Shown one piece after another: positions 14,494 to 22,490 of a stretch of 64,000 nt of DNA. Position numbers and translations under genes: made by a program. The DNA is from an uncultured Dysosmobacter sp. (GTDB lineage Bacteria > Bacillota > Clostridia > Oscillospirales > Oscillospiraceae). The stretch lies in the NCBI GenBank assembly GCA_934565855.1, contig CAKTIO010000005.1:124001-188000 (forward strand), written 5' to 3'. The stretch's first letter is position 1; each line of letters begins with the position of its first letter. A model generated the notes under the pieces. The model saw only the letters and a program-made list of their open reading frames with translations, made no database searches and had not been told where the DNA came from.

Positions 14494-16182
14494 TTACAGG
14501 CTGTTTGCCTCGTCAACGACCCGCTGGATTGCCTCGGCGGCATCTGCGGGAAGCTTATTGAAGCCGCCCTCTGCGGTGTCCAGATTCTGAATATAGGACA
14601 GGCGGTCCTGCATACGGGCTTTCAGCTGCTCCACATAGCTGCTGTCCTTCAGGTCGGGAACGAAGCCCTCCCATTCGCAGATCTCAATATCGGAGAAGGG
14701 CCCCCAGGGCTTGAACTGGGCGCGTCCTTCCACCACGGCTTCCAGAACACCGAGAGTGTCCTCCTTCTGGACCTTCTTGCCCATGAATTCGCCGGTGTTA
14801 ATGATGTAGCAGGCGACGTTCTTTTCAGCCACCAGCTTCTTGAACTTTTCGTAGTCATTCACCAGCGGATAGGTGCGGAAGGGATTCGCATACGGCTCCA
14901 CGACCAGAGCATTGGGGTCCACGCCAGCCTTCAGCCGTTCTGCAGAGGAGCGCTTAGTGGCAAGGGTCGCACCCATAGCGGAGGCAAGGGAGGCGCCCTT
15001 CAGACGGACGATGGGAGGAATGGTGGGATCCTTCATGATCCAGAAGATGGCGTTGACCGGAGAGTCGATCTTATCCACCCGGTTGGGAGACCACAGCTTG
15101 GATTTGATGGCGCGACCGTTGCCGTTGCGGACGTCCTCAGTCACCAGAACGATCTTGCCGTCCTCGTCCATTGTGGCGGAGCAGTTCTGGGCTGTCAGCA
15201 GATACTTGTTATCCGGGGAGTTGACCGGGTAATCGGCGGTCTTATCGAAATAGGTAGGCTCCAGTGCAATGGAGGAGCAGGTATCGGAGTTGATGATGAA
15301 CGCATCGTCGTGCAGGACCTTGATGGAGGGATACTTGCCGCCGTGCTTCGCATGGGTCAGCGTAGACTTGCCGGAGCCGGACAGACCAAACACAGCGGAG
15401 ACGAACTTACGTCCGTCGGGCAGCGTGTACTCCTTCTGACCGCCGTGGCAGCTGGCGTAGCCGTTGCGGTTGGCGATTGCCCATGCCAGTGTCAGCGTAC
15501 CCTTCTTGTGTTCACCGAAATAACGCATGCCCAGAATAGCGGCGCAGTTGGTCTCCGTGTTGAAATAGCACAGGCACTTGGGGTCGCAGACATCCTCCTG
15601 ACCGGGAGCGCCGGTCCACTGGGGGTCAGAGAAGATATAGATATCCGGCTCCTTACCATCGCCCACGGGCTTGGAGCTTTTATACATCTTCACATATTCC
15701 GGAGACAGGTACTGGAAGTTCAGCATCCAGTTGTAGAGAAGATTTTCCTCTCCTTCAGGAATGAGCAGATGCGCCTTGACCATGAACTCCGGGTCCAGAC
15801 CAATGTAGGTTTCGGCGTGGTACATGGTTTTCCAACGGGTGTCGTACACGGCATCCATGACGATCTTATCCAGCGCGGTGGTATTGACGCCGGGCTTTCC
15901 GGTGATGCGGCGGGCGGGAGCATAGCGTCCGGTAATGGAACCGTCGTTGAACAGCAGGACCTTGGCGTCCGGCTCCAGACCGAATTCCTCGCCGCGGTAG
16001 ACGGGCATATCCGTGACCACCGTGCCGGGAGAATTCTTTGCCAGGTTGTATGCCTCTCTCAGGGTATTGATCTTGATGACATTGTTGCCGTAAAACGGAG
16101 CCTCAATGATGGAGCGGGTCTTGGAGAAACCGACCTTGCCCGGTCCGATTTCATTTCTGGAATAATAAGCCTTTGTCGACAT
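14494..16182 (-). CDS. pckA: ATP-dependent phosphoenolpyruvate carboxykinase
   Basis: Interconverts oxaloacetate + ATP and phosphoenolpyruvate + CO2 + ADP. In gut anaerobes it usually runs toward oxaloacetate for fermentation to succinate or for anaplerosis. 562 residues, somewhat longer than the usual 530-540. The kinase P-loop FGLSGSGKSTL lies near residue 268, the metal-binding VLHDDAF near 295 and the RYAPARRITGKPG substrate region near 85. ATG at 16182 follows CAGGAGGAGATTTC. It is monocistronic, with its own promoter at 16260-16288. The assignment is very clear. Confidence 0.97.
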   Translation of the reverse strand: MSTKAYYSRNEIGPGKVGFSKTRSIIEAPFYGNNVIKINTLREAYNLAKNSPGTVVTDMPVYRGEEFGLEPDAKVLLFNDGSITGRYAPARRITGKPGVNTTALDKIVMDAVYDTRWKTMYHAETYIGLDPEFMVKAHLLIPEGEENLLYNWMLNFQYLSPEYVKMYKSSKPVGDGKEPDIYIFSDPQWTGAPGQEDVCDPKCLCYFNTETNCAAILGMRYFGEHKKGTLTLAWAIANRNGYASCHGGQKEYTLPDGRKFVSAVFGLSGSGKSTLTHAKHGGKYPSIKVLHDDAFIINSDTCSSIALEPTYFDKTADYPVNSPDNKYLLTAQNCSATMDEDGKIVLVTEDVRNGNGRAIKSKLWSPNRVDKIDSPVNAIFWIMKDPTIPPIVRLKGASLASAMGATLATKRSSAERLKAGVDPNALVVEPYANPFRTYPLVNDYEKFKKLVAEKNVACYIINTGEFMGKKVQKEDTLGVLEAVVEGRAQFKPWGPFSDIEICEWEGFVPDLKDSSYVEQLKARMQDRLSYIQNLDTAEGGFNKLPADAAEAIQRVVDEANSL

Positions 16183-16259
16183 GAAATCTCCTCCTGAAAA
16201 ATGAAAGATTGGAATAAAAGCAAAACAGTACCATTCGTTACCCAATATCAGCGTCCATA

Positions 16260-16288
16260 AGTATACAGGAAAGTCGCCTGTAAATCAA
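16260..16288 (-). promoter_or_regulatory. pckA promoter
   Basis: On the minus strand TTGATT, 17-base spacer, TATACT, about 78 bases before the pckA start. Confidence 0.65.
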
Positions 16289-16298
16289 GAGGGATGGG

Positions 16299-17159
16299 TC
16301 ACTTCTCCTGCGGCAGCAGGAGTTCGGAGAGAGCGGCAAGCTGCTGAAGGGACAGGCGTTCCCCCCGGATGGTCTCCGGCAGACCGCAGGCGGTGATGGC
16401 GCTGCGGATGCGGTCCTTTCCATATTCCGGAAACGCGGAGGAAAGGCTGTTCAGCAGCGTTTTCCGCCGCAGCAGGAACGCACCACGGATCACACGGAAG
16501 AAAAAGGCTTCGTTACTGACGGATACGGCTGGCGCGGGCAGCCGTGTGCAGCGGATCACGGCAGAGGTGACCTTGGGGGCAGGGTGGAAGCACTCCTTTG
16601 GTACATCGAAAAGAAGCTCGGTATTCATGCGGTACTGCATCAGCAGGGAAAACGCGCCGCATTCAGGCGCGCCCGGCGCGGCGCAGACCCGCTGGGCGAC
16701 CTCCTTCTGGATCATCACGGTCAGAGAGTGGAAAAGACCGCTTTCCGCCAGCTTGGTCAGCACGGGAGTGGTGATGTTGTAGGGAAGGTTGGCGCATACG
16801 ATAGGGGTCAGTCCATCAAAATGCTCCTGCACCAGCTGCGGAAGGTCCAGCTTCATGATGTCGCCGGAGATGACCTCTACATTGCTGAAATCTGCCAGTG
16901 TTTCCGCCAGAACGGGAAGCAGCGTTTGATCCAGCTCCACGGCAACTACCTTTCTGGCGCGGCGTGCCAGCTGAGAGGTCAGGGGACCGATGCCGGGACC
17001 GATTTCCAGAACACAGCAGGTGTCATCTGCCCCGGATGCTTCGGCAATCTGAATGGGGATGCTGGCGTCAATGAGAAAGTTCTGCCCCAGAGATTTGGAG
17101 AAGTGGAATCCATGCCGGGAGAGCAGTTCCCGGATGGTGGAATAGTCGCATAGGTTCAC
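16299..17159 (-). CDS. rsmA: 16S rRNA dimethyladenosine transferase
   Basis: Dimethylates the two adjacent adenines near the 3' end of 16S rRNA (A1518/A1519 in E. coli numbering), a late step of small-subunit assembly. 286 residues. N-terminal SKSLGQNFLID, AdoMet motif LEIGPGIGPLT (about 50), GDIMKLDL and catalytic NLPYNITTPV (about 123), all as in KsgA. Start is a GTG at 17159; the ribosome site is modest. It lies behind the hydantoinase gene, separated by about 195 bases and a terminator, so it probably has its own promoter. Confidence 0.96.
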   Translation of the reverse strand: MNLCDYSTIRELLSRHGFHFSKSLGQNFLIDASIPIQIAEASGADDTCCVLEIGPGIGPLTSQLARRARKVVAVELDQTLLPVLAETLADFSNVEVISGDIMKLDLPQLVQEHFDGLTPIVCANLPYNITTPVLTKLAESGLFHSLTVMIQKEVAQRVCAAPGAPECGAFSLLMQYRMNTELLFDVPKECFHPAPKVTSAVIRCTRLPAPAVSVSNEAFFFRVIRGAFLLRRKTLLNSLSSAFPEYGKDRIRSAITACGLPETIRGERLSLQQLAALSELLLPQEK

Positions 17160-17304
17160 GGAGAGGTTCCGCCTTTCTTGAGAAGATTCCGGTAAAAGCA
17201 GATAGGGAGGTTTACCGGGAGGTGCGGCAGCACCGGAGAATCAATGATCTCTATTTTATCATAGGAAAGAGAAGGGAGACAAGGGCTTCCAGACGCGGTA
17301 CAGA

Positions 17305-17350
17305 AAAAGAATGGAGGTCCAGCGGAGTGGCTGGAGCTCCATTCTTTAAA
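17305..17350 (-). terminator. Terminator of the hydantoinase gene
   Basis: AGAATGGAGGTCCAGC pairs with GCTGGAGCTCCATTCT (one mismatch), flanked by A-rich DNA on the plus strand that is a T-run on the minus strand. Confidence 0.75.
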
Positions 17351-17354
17351 AAAC

Positions 17355-18728
17355 TTACAGGCTGTTTTTTCCGCGGACCATGTATTTTCCCTCGGGACCA
17401 CATAGGATCTGACCGTATTCCACAGCCAGACGTCCCCGCAGATAGACGCGGGAAATGCTGCCGGAGGTCGTGATGCCCTCATAGGGGGAGTAGCCTGCGG
17501 CAGAGACGGAATCCTCTGCGGTGATGGTGTGGTGGATGCGGGGGTCATAAACCACGATGTCCGCATCGCTCCCACGGCGCAGGATGCCCTTTCGGGGATA
17601 CAGTCCGTAAAGCCGGGCGGGATTCTCGCTCAGACAGCGGCACATGGTGGCAAGGTTGATCTGCCGCTTGGCAACACCGTAGGTATAGATCAGTTCGCCG
17701 CGAGTCTCCACACCGGGGAGTCCACCGGGAATCTTGGTGAAATCCTCCCGTCCGGCATCCTTCTGTGCCAGAGTGAAGGAACAGTGATCGGTGGAGATGG
17801 TCTGGATCTCACCGCGGCGCAGCGCCCGCCACAGGTAGGCGTGCTCCGACCGGTCCCGCAGAGGTGGAGCGCAGACATAGCGGGCGGCTGCGGAGAAATC
17901 CTCCTGATAGTAAACGGAGTCGTCCAGAATCAGATATTGGGGACAGGTCTCCACATACACCGTCTGTCCGCGTTTTCGGGCAAGCTCTACCTCCCGCAGG
18001 GCTTCGTGGTTGGTCAGGTGTACGATGACCACGGGACAGTCGGCTGCCTGTGCGATGCGCAGCAGGCGGGAAACCGCTTCCGCCTCCAGATAATCCGGGC
18101 GGGACATGGGATGGGAGCCGACGCCCATTTTTCCGGCAGCCTTCCGTTCAGCAATCCTGGCGTCAATAACACCGGCGTTTTCACAGTGGACCCCGGCAAT
18201 GCCGCCCATGCGCTTGAGCTGCTTCAGCGCCAGATAAATATCGCCGTCACCGATCATCATGGCGGGGTAGGTCAGGTACATTTTAAAGGAAGAAATTCCG
18301 GCGGCGAACATCTGTGGAAGCTCCGCCTGAATGTGCTCGTTCCAGTCGTCAATGGTCATGTGGAAGCCGTAATCACAATAGGTTCTTCCGTCGGCTTTTT
18401 TGTGCCAGAGATCCAGACCGTATTGGAGGGATTCCCCCTTGTTGGGGCAGGCAAAATCAATGATGGTAGTGGTGCCGCCGCGGAGAGCCGCGCGGCTGCC
18501 GGTTTCAAAGTTGTCCGCGGTGGTGGTATTGCACACATCTAGGTCAAAGTGCGTGTGCGCGTCAATAAAGCCCGGGAACAGCAGGCAGCCGGTCACATCT
18601 ACCACATCTGCCTGCGGGTCAGAAAGACCGCGGGCGATCTTGGCGATTTTCTCTCCGTCAATGAGGATATCCGCCCGTTTTGCTCCGCTGCCGGAGACCA
18701 CGGCGCCGCCTTTCAGCAGTGTTTTCAT
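17355..18728 (-). CDS. Dihydropyrimidinase / D-hydantoinase
   Basis: Zinc amidohydrolase that opens cyclic amides (dihydropyrimidines or hydantoins) to N-carbamoyl amino acids. 457 residues. Metal ligands: DAHTHFD (about 56), the carboxylated Lys in FKMYLTY (about 148), HCEN (about 181), VHLTN (about 237) and STDHC (about 315). The HCEN and HLTN forms differ slightly from the common HAEN/HVSS, so the preferred substrate may differ. ATG at 18728 is chosen over an upstream frame extension because AAAGGAACG precedes it. No pyrimidine-pathway neighbour is present, so the pathway is unclear. Confidence 0.92.
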   Translation of the reverse strand: MKTLLKGGAVVSGSGAKRADILIDGEKIAKIARGLSDPQADVVDVTGCLLFPGFIDAHTHFDLDVCNTTTADNFETGSRAALRGGTTTIIDFACPNKGESLQYGLDLWHKKADGRTYCDYGFHMTIDDWNEHIQAELPQMFAAGISSFKMYLTYPAMMIGDGDIYLALKQLKRMGGIAGVHCENAGVIDARIAERKAAGKMGVGSHPMSRPDYLEAEAVSRLLRIAQAADCPVVIVHLTNHEALREVELARKRGQTVYVETCPQYLILDDSVYYQEDFSAAARYVCAPPLRDRSEHAYLWRALRRGEIQTISTDHCSFTLAQKDAGREDFTKIPGGLPGVETRGELIYTYGVAKRQINLATMCRCLSENPARLYGLYPRKGILRRGSDADIVVYDPRIHHTITAEDSVSAAGYSPYEGITTSGSISRVYLRGRLAVEYGQILCGPEGKYMVRGKNSL

Positions 18729-18965
18729 ATAGAGCACGTTCCTTTCTGCGGAATGATTTCTATTAGCCATTTTATCACGGTGATTTTCAAAATACTATTG
18801 GTCCGCAGAGAAAAAGTTTCCAAGAAAAGCGAAAAATATCCACAAAAAATAATGCTCTTTTTCTCACGGCTTGCGAGACTGGAGGACTTCCCTTCCAGCG
18901 GGAAAAGCTTTATACTGAACTCATCAGGCAAGAGACCGAATTTGAATTCTGGAGGAGGTTTTTTC

Positions 18966-21161
18966 ATGAAAAAGGTCAGCGGATGGCTGTCCCTGGCGAT
19001 GTCGGCAGCGATGCTGTTTTCTGTGGGTACAGAAGCGGCTGCTGCGGATACGACAACAACAGTGGCAAAGGGTGACATTGTGGTGCTGTATACCAACGAT
19101 GTGCACTGTGCGGTGGACAGCGGCATTGGCTATGCCGGACTGGCGGCATACCGGGATGACATGAAGCGGGCGACGGATTATGTCTCTCTGGTGGATGCCG
19201 GAGATGCGGTGCAGGGCGAAGCGCTGGGCACCCTGTCTGCGGGACAGTATCCTGTGGATATCATGAATCAGGTGGGCTATGATGTGACGGTGCCCGGAAA
19301 CCATGAATTTGATTACGGGATCGACCAATTTTTCAAGCTGGCAAATGAGCTGGATTCCGGTTACATCTGCTGCAATTTGATGGATCTGACCACGGGAAAG
19401 CCGGTGTTTGATGCTTATAAGATGATCGAGTACGGCGATACGAAGGTGGCATATGTGGGCATTGATACGCCGGAAGCCATCACAAAGTCCACGCCGACGT
19501 ATTTCCAGAACGATAAGGGCGAGTATATTTACGGCTTCTGCAACGGCGGAGACGGCAAAGAGCTGTATGACGCGGTGCAGAACGCCATTGACGCCGCCAA
19601 GGCGGAGGGAGCGGATTATGTGATCGCTGTGGGACACTGCGGCACCGATGAGCAGAGCGCCCCCTGGCGGTCCAGTGACATCATTGAGAACGTTTCCGGA
19701 CTGTCTGCATTTATCGACGGGCATTCCCACAGCACGATCCCCTCTCAGGGAATCAGCGATAAGGACGGTAAGACGGTCCTGCTGACCTCTACAGGCACCA
19801 AGCTTGCCAACATCGGCAAGCTGGTCATCAAGACGGATGGCAAGGTGACCACCGGATTGGTCGCGGCGGCGGATTACACCAAGAAAAATGATACGGTGGA
19901 TACGTTTGTCAAAGGTATTCAGGCAAAGAATGACGCGCTGCTGAAAAAGGTAGTCGCTAAGACGGACGTGGACCTGACCATCACAGAGGCGGACGGAACG
20001 ACCCGTGCCATCCGGAATCAGGAAACCAACCTGGGAGATCTGGTGGCGGATGCTTACCGGGAAATCGGCGGAGCGGACATTGCCATTGTAAACGGCGGTG
20101 GCATCCGTGCTACCATTCCCGCCGGCGATATCACCTATGAGCAGATCATTGCGGTGCATCCGTATGGCAACGGACTGTGCGTGGTGGAAGCCACCGGTCA
20201 GCAAATTCTGGATGCGCTGGAAATGGCGTCCCGTTCCACGCCAGGCGAGAACGGTGGCTTTTTGCAGGTCTCCGGAATGACCTATACCATTGACACCACC
20301 ATTCCGTCCTCGGTGAAGACGGATGACAACAAGATGTTCGTCTCTGTGGACGGACCCTACCGGGTAAAGGACGTCAAGATCCACGGAAAATCCATTGATT
20401 TGAAGAAAACCTACACAGTGGCATCCCACAACTATATGCTGAAGGATGCCGGCGATGGCTTGAATATGTTCCAGAAGGACAAGATGATCAAGGATTCCAT
20501 CATGCTGGACAATCAGGTGCTGATCAACTACATTACGGAAAACCTGAAGGGAACCGTTCCCACGGCATATGCCAAGGCACAGGGACGCATCAGTATCATC
20601 CGGGAGCCTTTCGCAGATGTGGCGGAGAGTGACTGGTATTACAGCGGTGTGCTGTATGCCTATGAAAATGGACTTTTCTCCGGCAAGACAGCCACCAGCT
20701 TTGCTCCCTATGCCACGATGACGCGCGGTCAACTGGCAACCGTGCTGTGGCGGATGGCTGGTTCTCCGGAGCCGAAGGCAAGCGCCGCCTTTACGGATGT
20801 GGCGGCGGACAGCTATTATGCCAAGGCAATCGCCTGGGCGGCGGAAAACGGCATTACCAGCGGAACCAGCGCTGCGGCGTTCAGTCCCAATGCACCCATT
20901 ACCCGGCAGCAGTTTGCAACGTTTTTGTTTAGATTTTACACCTTAGATGGTAAGAACATTGCCGGTGTAATGGGACTTGCCGGATATGAGGATGTGACTG
21001 CCATTGCTCCGTATGCCACAGAAGCAATGAACTGGGCGGCATCCAGAGGCTTGATCCAGGGCAGCAATGGAAAGATCAACCCCGCTGGGACGGCTTACCG
21101 CTGCCAGGTAGCAGTGATTTTGCAGCGCTATTGTCAAAGCGCTGCCGCAGCAGAGAAGTAA
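18966..21161 (+). CDS. Secreted 5'-nucleotidase with SLH surface-anchoring repeats
   Basis: 731 residues. Signal peptide about 1-28 (MKKVSGWLSLAMSAAMLF.., cleavage near AAA). Metallophosphatase domain about 38-300 with YTNDVHCAV, DAGDAVQGE, GNHEFDYG, VGHCGTD and DGHSHS; substrate-binding C-domain about 330-530 with NGGGIRATIP and HPYGNGL. Three SLH modules follow at about 545-725 (TMTRGQLATVLWRMA, ITRQQFATFLFRFY). It cleaves extracellular nucleotides to nucleosides for salvage and is held on the cell wall by the SLH part. ATG at 18966 has GGAGGAGG before it. Confidence 0.95.
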   Translation: MKKVSGWLSLAMSAAMLFSVGTEAAAADTTTTVAKGDIVVLYTNDVHCAVDSGIGYAGLAAYRDDMKRATDYVSLVDAGDAVQGEALGTLSAGQYPVDIMNQVGYDVTVPGNHEFDYGIDQFFKLANELDSGYICCNLMDLTTGKPVFDAYKMIEYGDTKVAYVGIDTPEAITKSTPTYFQNDKGEYIYGFCNGGDGKELYDAVQNAIDAAKAEGADYVIAVGHCGTDEQSAPWRSSDIIENVSGLSAFIDGHSHSTIPSQGISDKDGKTVLLTSTGTKLANIGKLVIKTDGKVTTGLVAAADYTKKNDTVDTFVKGIQAKNDALLKKVVAKTDVDLTITEADGTTRAIRNQETNLGDLVADAYREIGGADIAIVNGGGIRATIPAGDITYEQIIAVHPYGNGLCVVEATGQQILDALEMASRSTPGENGGFLQVSGMTYTIDTTIPSSVKTDDNKMFVSVDGPYRVKDVKIHGKSIDLKKTYTVASHNYMLKDAGDGLNMFQKDKMIKDSIMLDNQVLINYITENLKGTVPTAYAKAQGRISIIREPFADVAESDWYYSGVLYAYENGLFSGKTATSFAPYATMTRGQLATVLWRMAGSPEPKASAAFTDVAADSYYAKAIAWAAENGITSGTSAAAFSPNAPITRQQFATFLFRFYTLDGKNIAGVMGLAGYEDVTAIAPYATEAMNWAASRGLIQGSNGKINPAGTAYRCQVAVILQRYCQSAAAAEK

Positions 21162-21178
21162 GCGGTATCAAAACATTA

Positions 21179-21213
21179 CGGGAGACGGTCATTTGACCGT
21201 CTCCTTTTTTATC
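21179..21213 (+). terminator. Terminator after the SLH nucleotidase
   Basis: GGAGACGGTC, loop ATTT, GACCGTCTCC, then TTTTTT. Confidence 0.92.
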
Positions 21214-21294
21214 TGAAGCATGGAAAGAGGGGCTGGAAACTGCCGGGAGGCTGTGCTATGATAACGCTGAACATTGATACAGGAGGTCTACGGA

Positions 21295-21498
21295 ATGGAT
21301 AGCGGTGCGAGGTTTTGGGTCATGGGTCGAATGGATGGGGAAGAGGAATTTCGGGAGCTGTTTCCGGCAGATGATATTGAAGATGCGCGCCAGATCGCCA
21401 TTCGCTGTGCCATGCGTCCGGGCTATACCATCTGCGTGTACGATAACCGGCTGCAGGAGCGGGTAAAGGACTTTGATGATGAAAGGTATGCGCGCTGA
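21295..21498 (+). CDS. Small hypothetical protein, 67 residues
   Basis: ATG at 21295 follows a strong AGGAGGTCTACGGA site. The product is charged, without membrane segment: it has a FWVMGRMDGEEEF start, a DDIEDARQIAIR helix and a KDFDDERYAR end. The opening looks like a beta strand pair followed by a helix. I recognise no family. The good ribosome site and normal composition make it a likely real gene; it stands alone between terminators. Confidence 0.65.
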   Translation: MDSGARFWVMGRMDGEEEFRELFPADDIEDARQIAIRCAMRPGYTICVYDNRLQERVKDFDDERYAR

Positions 21499-21604
21499 CA
21501 GGCGGGAGACGGAAATATTTTAAAAACCAGTTGTAAAATCTGCAAAAACCGTTTAAGATAAAGAAAACAGTGACGGAAACCGTTCCGGTGGAGGAGGATT
21601 TTCT

Positions 21605-21790
21605 ATGAGTAAGACTGCAAGAATGGTGATGAAGATTATCGGGGCAAGCCTGGCATTTGCCGCCTTTGTGTGCCTTCTGATTGGCGGATGGCATGATCTG
21701 TCCGTTGGGTGCAGCGGTATGAAGAAATGCCTGACCCGGAAGTTCGGCTCTGAGTATGAGGATTACGACGATGAGGACCTGTACGACTGA
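21605..21790 (+). CDS. Small single-span membrane protein, 61 residues
   Basis: GGAGGAGGATTTTCT precedes the ATG. Residues 9-30 form one hydrophobic segment (IIGASLAFAAFVCLLIGG). The C-terminus is very acidic with DYDDEDLYD. Such short proteins with a membrane anchor and acidic tail are common in Oscillospiraceae and lack a known role. It ends shortly before a terminator. No function is assigned. Confidence 0.7.
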   Translation: MSKTARMVMKIIGASLAFAAFVCLLIGGWHDLSVGCSGMKKCLTRKFGSEYEDYDDEDLYD

Positions 21791-21829
21791 TGCTGCTTTG
21801 CACGGTGTCTGACAAACGGTGAATATGAG

Positions 21830-21868
21830 AAGCAGCCCGGACAGAAAATGTCCGGGCTGCTTTATTTC
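21830..21868 (+). terminator. Terminator after the small membrane protein gene
   Basis: AGCAGCCCGGACA, loop GAAAA, TGTCCGGGCTGCT, then TTATTT. Confidence 0.88.
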
Positions 21869-21943
21869 AGGAGAAACAGGGAATGTATCCCGATGCGTAT
21901 GCGGGGGACGATCCGGCGAACGATTTGCTGGAACCGCGAATGA

Positions 21944-22081
21944 TTATTGCAGGATCGCGGCGGCGATTTGGCTGCCGATACTGGCGCACCCAACCTTGAT
22001 TGCGGTTGCGATCAAAACGCCGGTGGCAATGATTGCAGCAGCGATGATGATTTTACCGATCAGCTCCTGATAATTTTTCAT
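21944..22081 (-). CDS. Tiny hydrophobic peptide, 45 residues
   Basis: On the minus strand an ATG at 22081 preceded by AAGGATGTAACTGT opens MKNYQELIGKIIIAAAIIAT, then a second hydrophobic stretch with one Cys, ending in AAAILQ. It is one long or two short membrane-inserting helices separated by few polar residues. It may be a small membrane peptide of unknown role. The composition is plausible, but the short length keeps it uncertain. Confidence 0.5.
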   Translation of the reverse strand: MKNYQELIGKIIIAAAIIATGVLIATAIKVGCASIGSQIAAAILQ

Positions 22082-22267
22082 ACAGTTACATCCTTATCAA
22101 TATCGAATTTATTATGTTTTTTAATGATATCACATAACCCGGAAAAATGCAAAAAATGCAGGACAACTGCGGCGGAAAAGCTTCTGCGGCTGTTTTTCCT
22201 CTGATAGGGTAGCCTGCTGTTACGGGTTTCTGCGGTTAATTGGTGGAGCCAGAACGAAAAAAGAAAA

Positions 22268-22300
22268 AACCACCCATTCTGGAAAAGAATGAGTGGGAAA
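22268..22300 (-). terminator. Minus-strand terminator just upstream of the rpoB promoter
   Basis: On the minus strand CCACTCATTCT, loop, AGAATGGGTGG, then TTTTTTCTTTTTT. The only minus-strand gene nearby lies beyond it, so it would stop antisense transcription coming out of rpoB. Confidence 0.65.
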
Positions 22301-22303
22301 GAC

Positions 22304-22332
22304 TTGACAACGAATAAAAGACATGATAAAAT
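22304..22332 (+). promoter_or_regulatory. rpoB promoter
   Basis: Perfect TTGACA, 17-base spacer, TAAAAT. It gives rpoB-rpoC their own start, independent of rplJL, which is not adjacent here. Confidence 0.85.
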
Positions 22333-22490
22333 AAATCGCTTGTAATCATGGGGACAAATTTCTATTCCCCAACTTACAAAAACAAGATAGCATATTCCAT
22401 ACAGAAAAACAAGAGTGACGTGCGAAATATCTAACAACAACGCCGTGCGTATCTAACTTAGGTACACCGTACTCACCGGAGGAAAATAGA

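Larger units (their letters stand above)
22082..22490. other. Intergenic region before rpoB
   Basis: It holds the rpoB promoter, a roughly 155-base leader, and a minus-strand terminator at 22268-22300. A hairpin TTGTAA..GGGG / CCCC..TTACAA (about 22339-22380) lies in the leader. No gene is seen. Confidence 0.6.

Noticed and set aside
14332..16197. 621-residue open frame on the plus strand opposite pckA
   Set aside because: It is the complement of a well-conserved gene in a GC-rich genome. It lacks a ribosome site and any domain logic.
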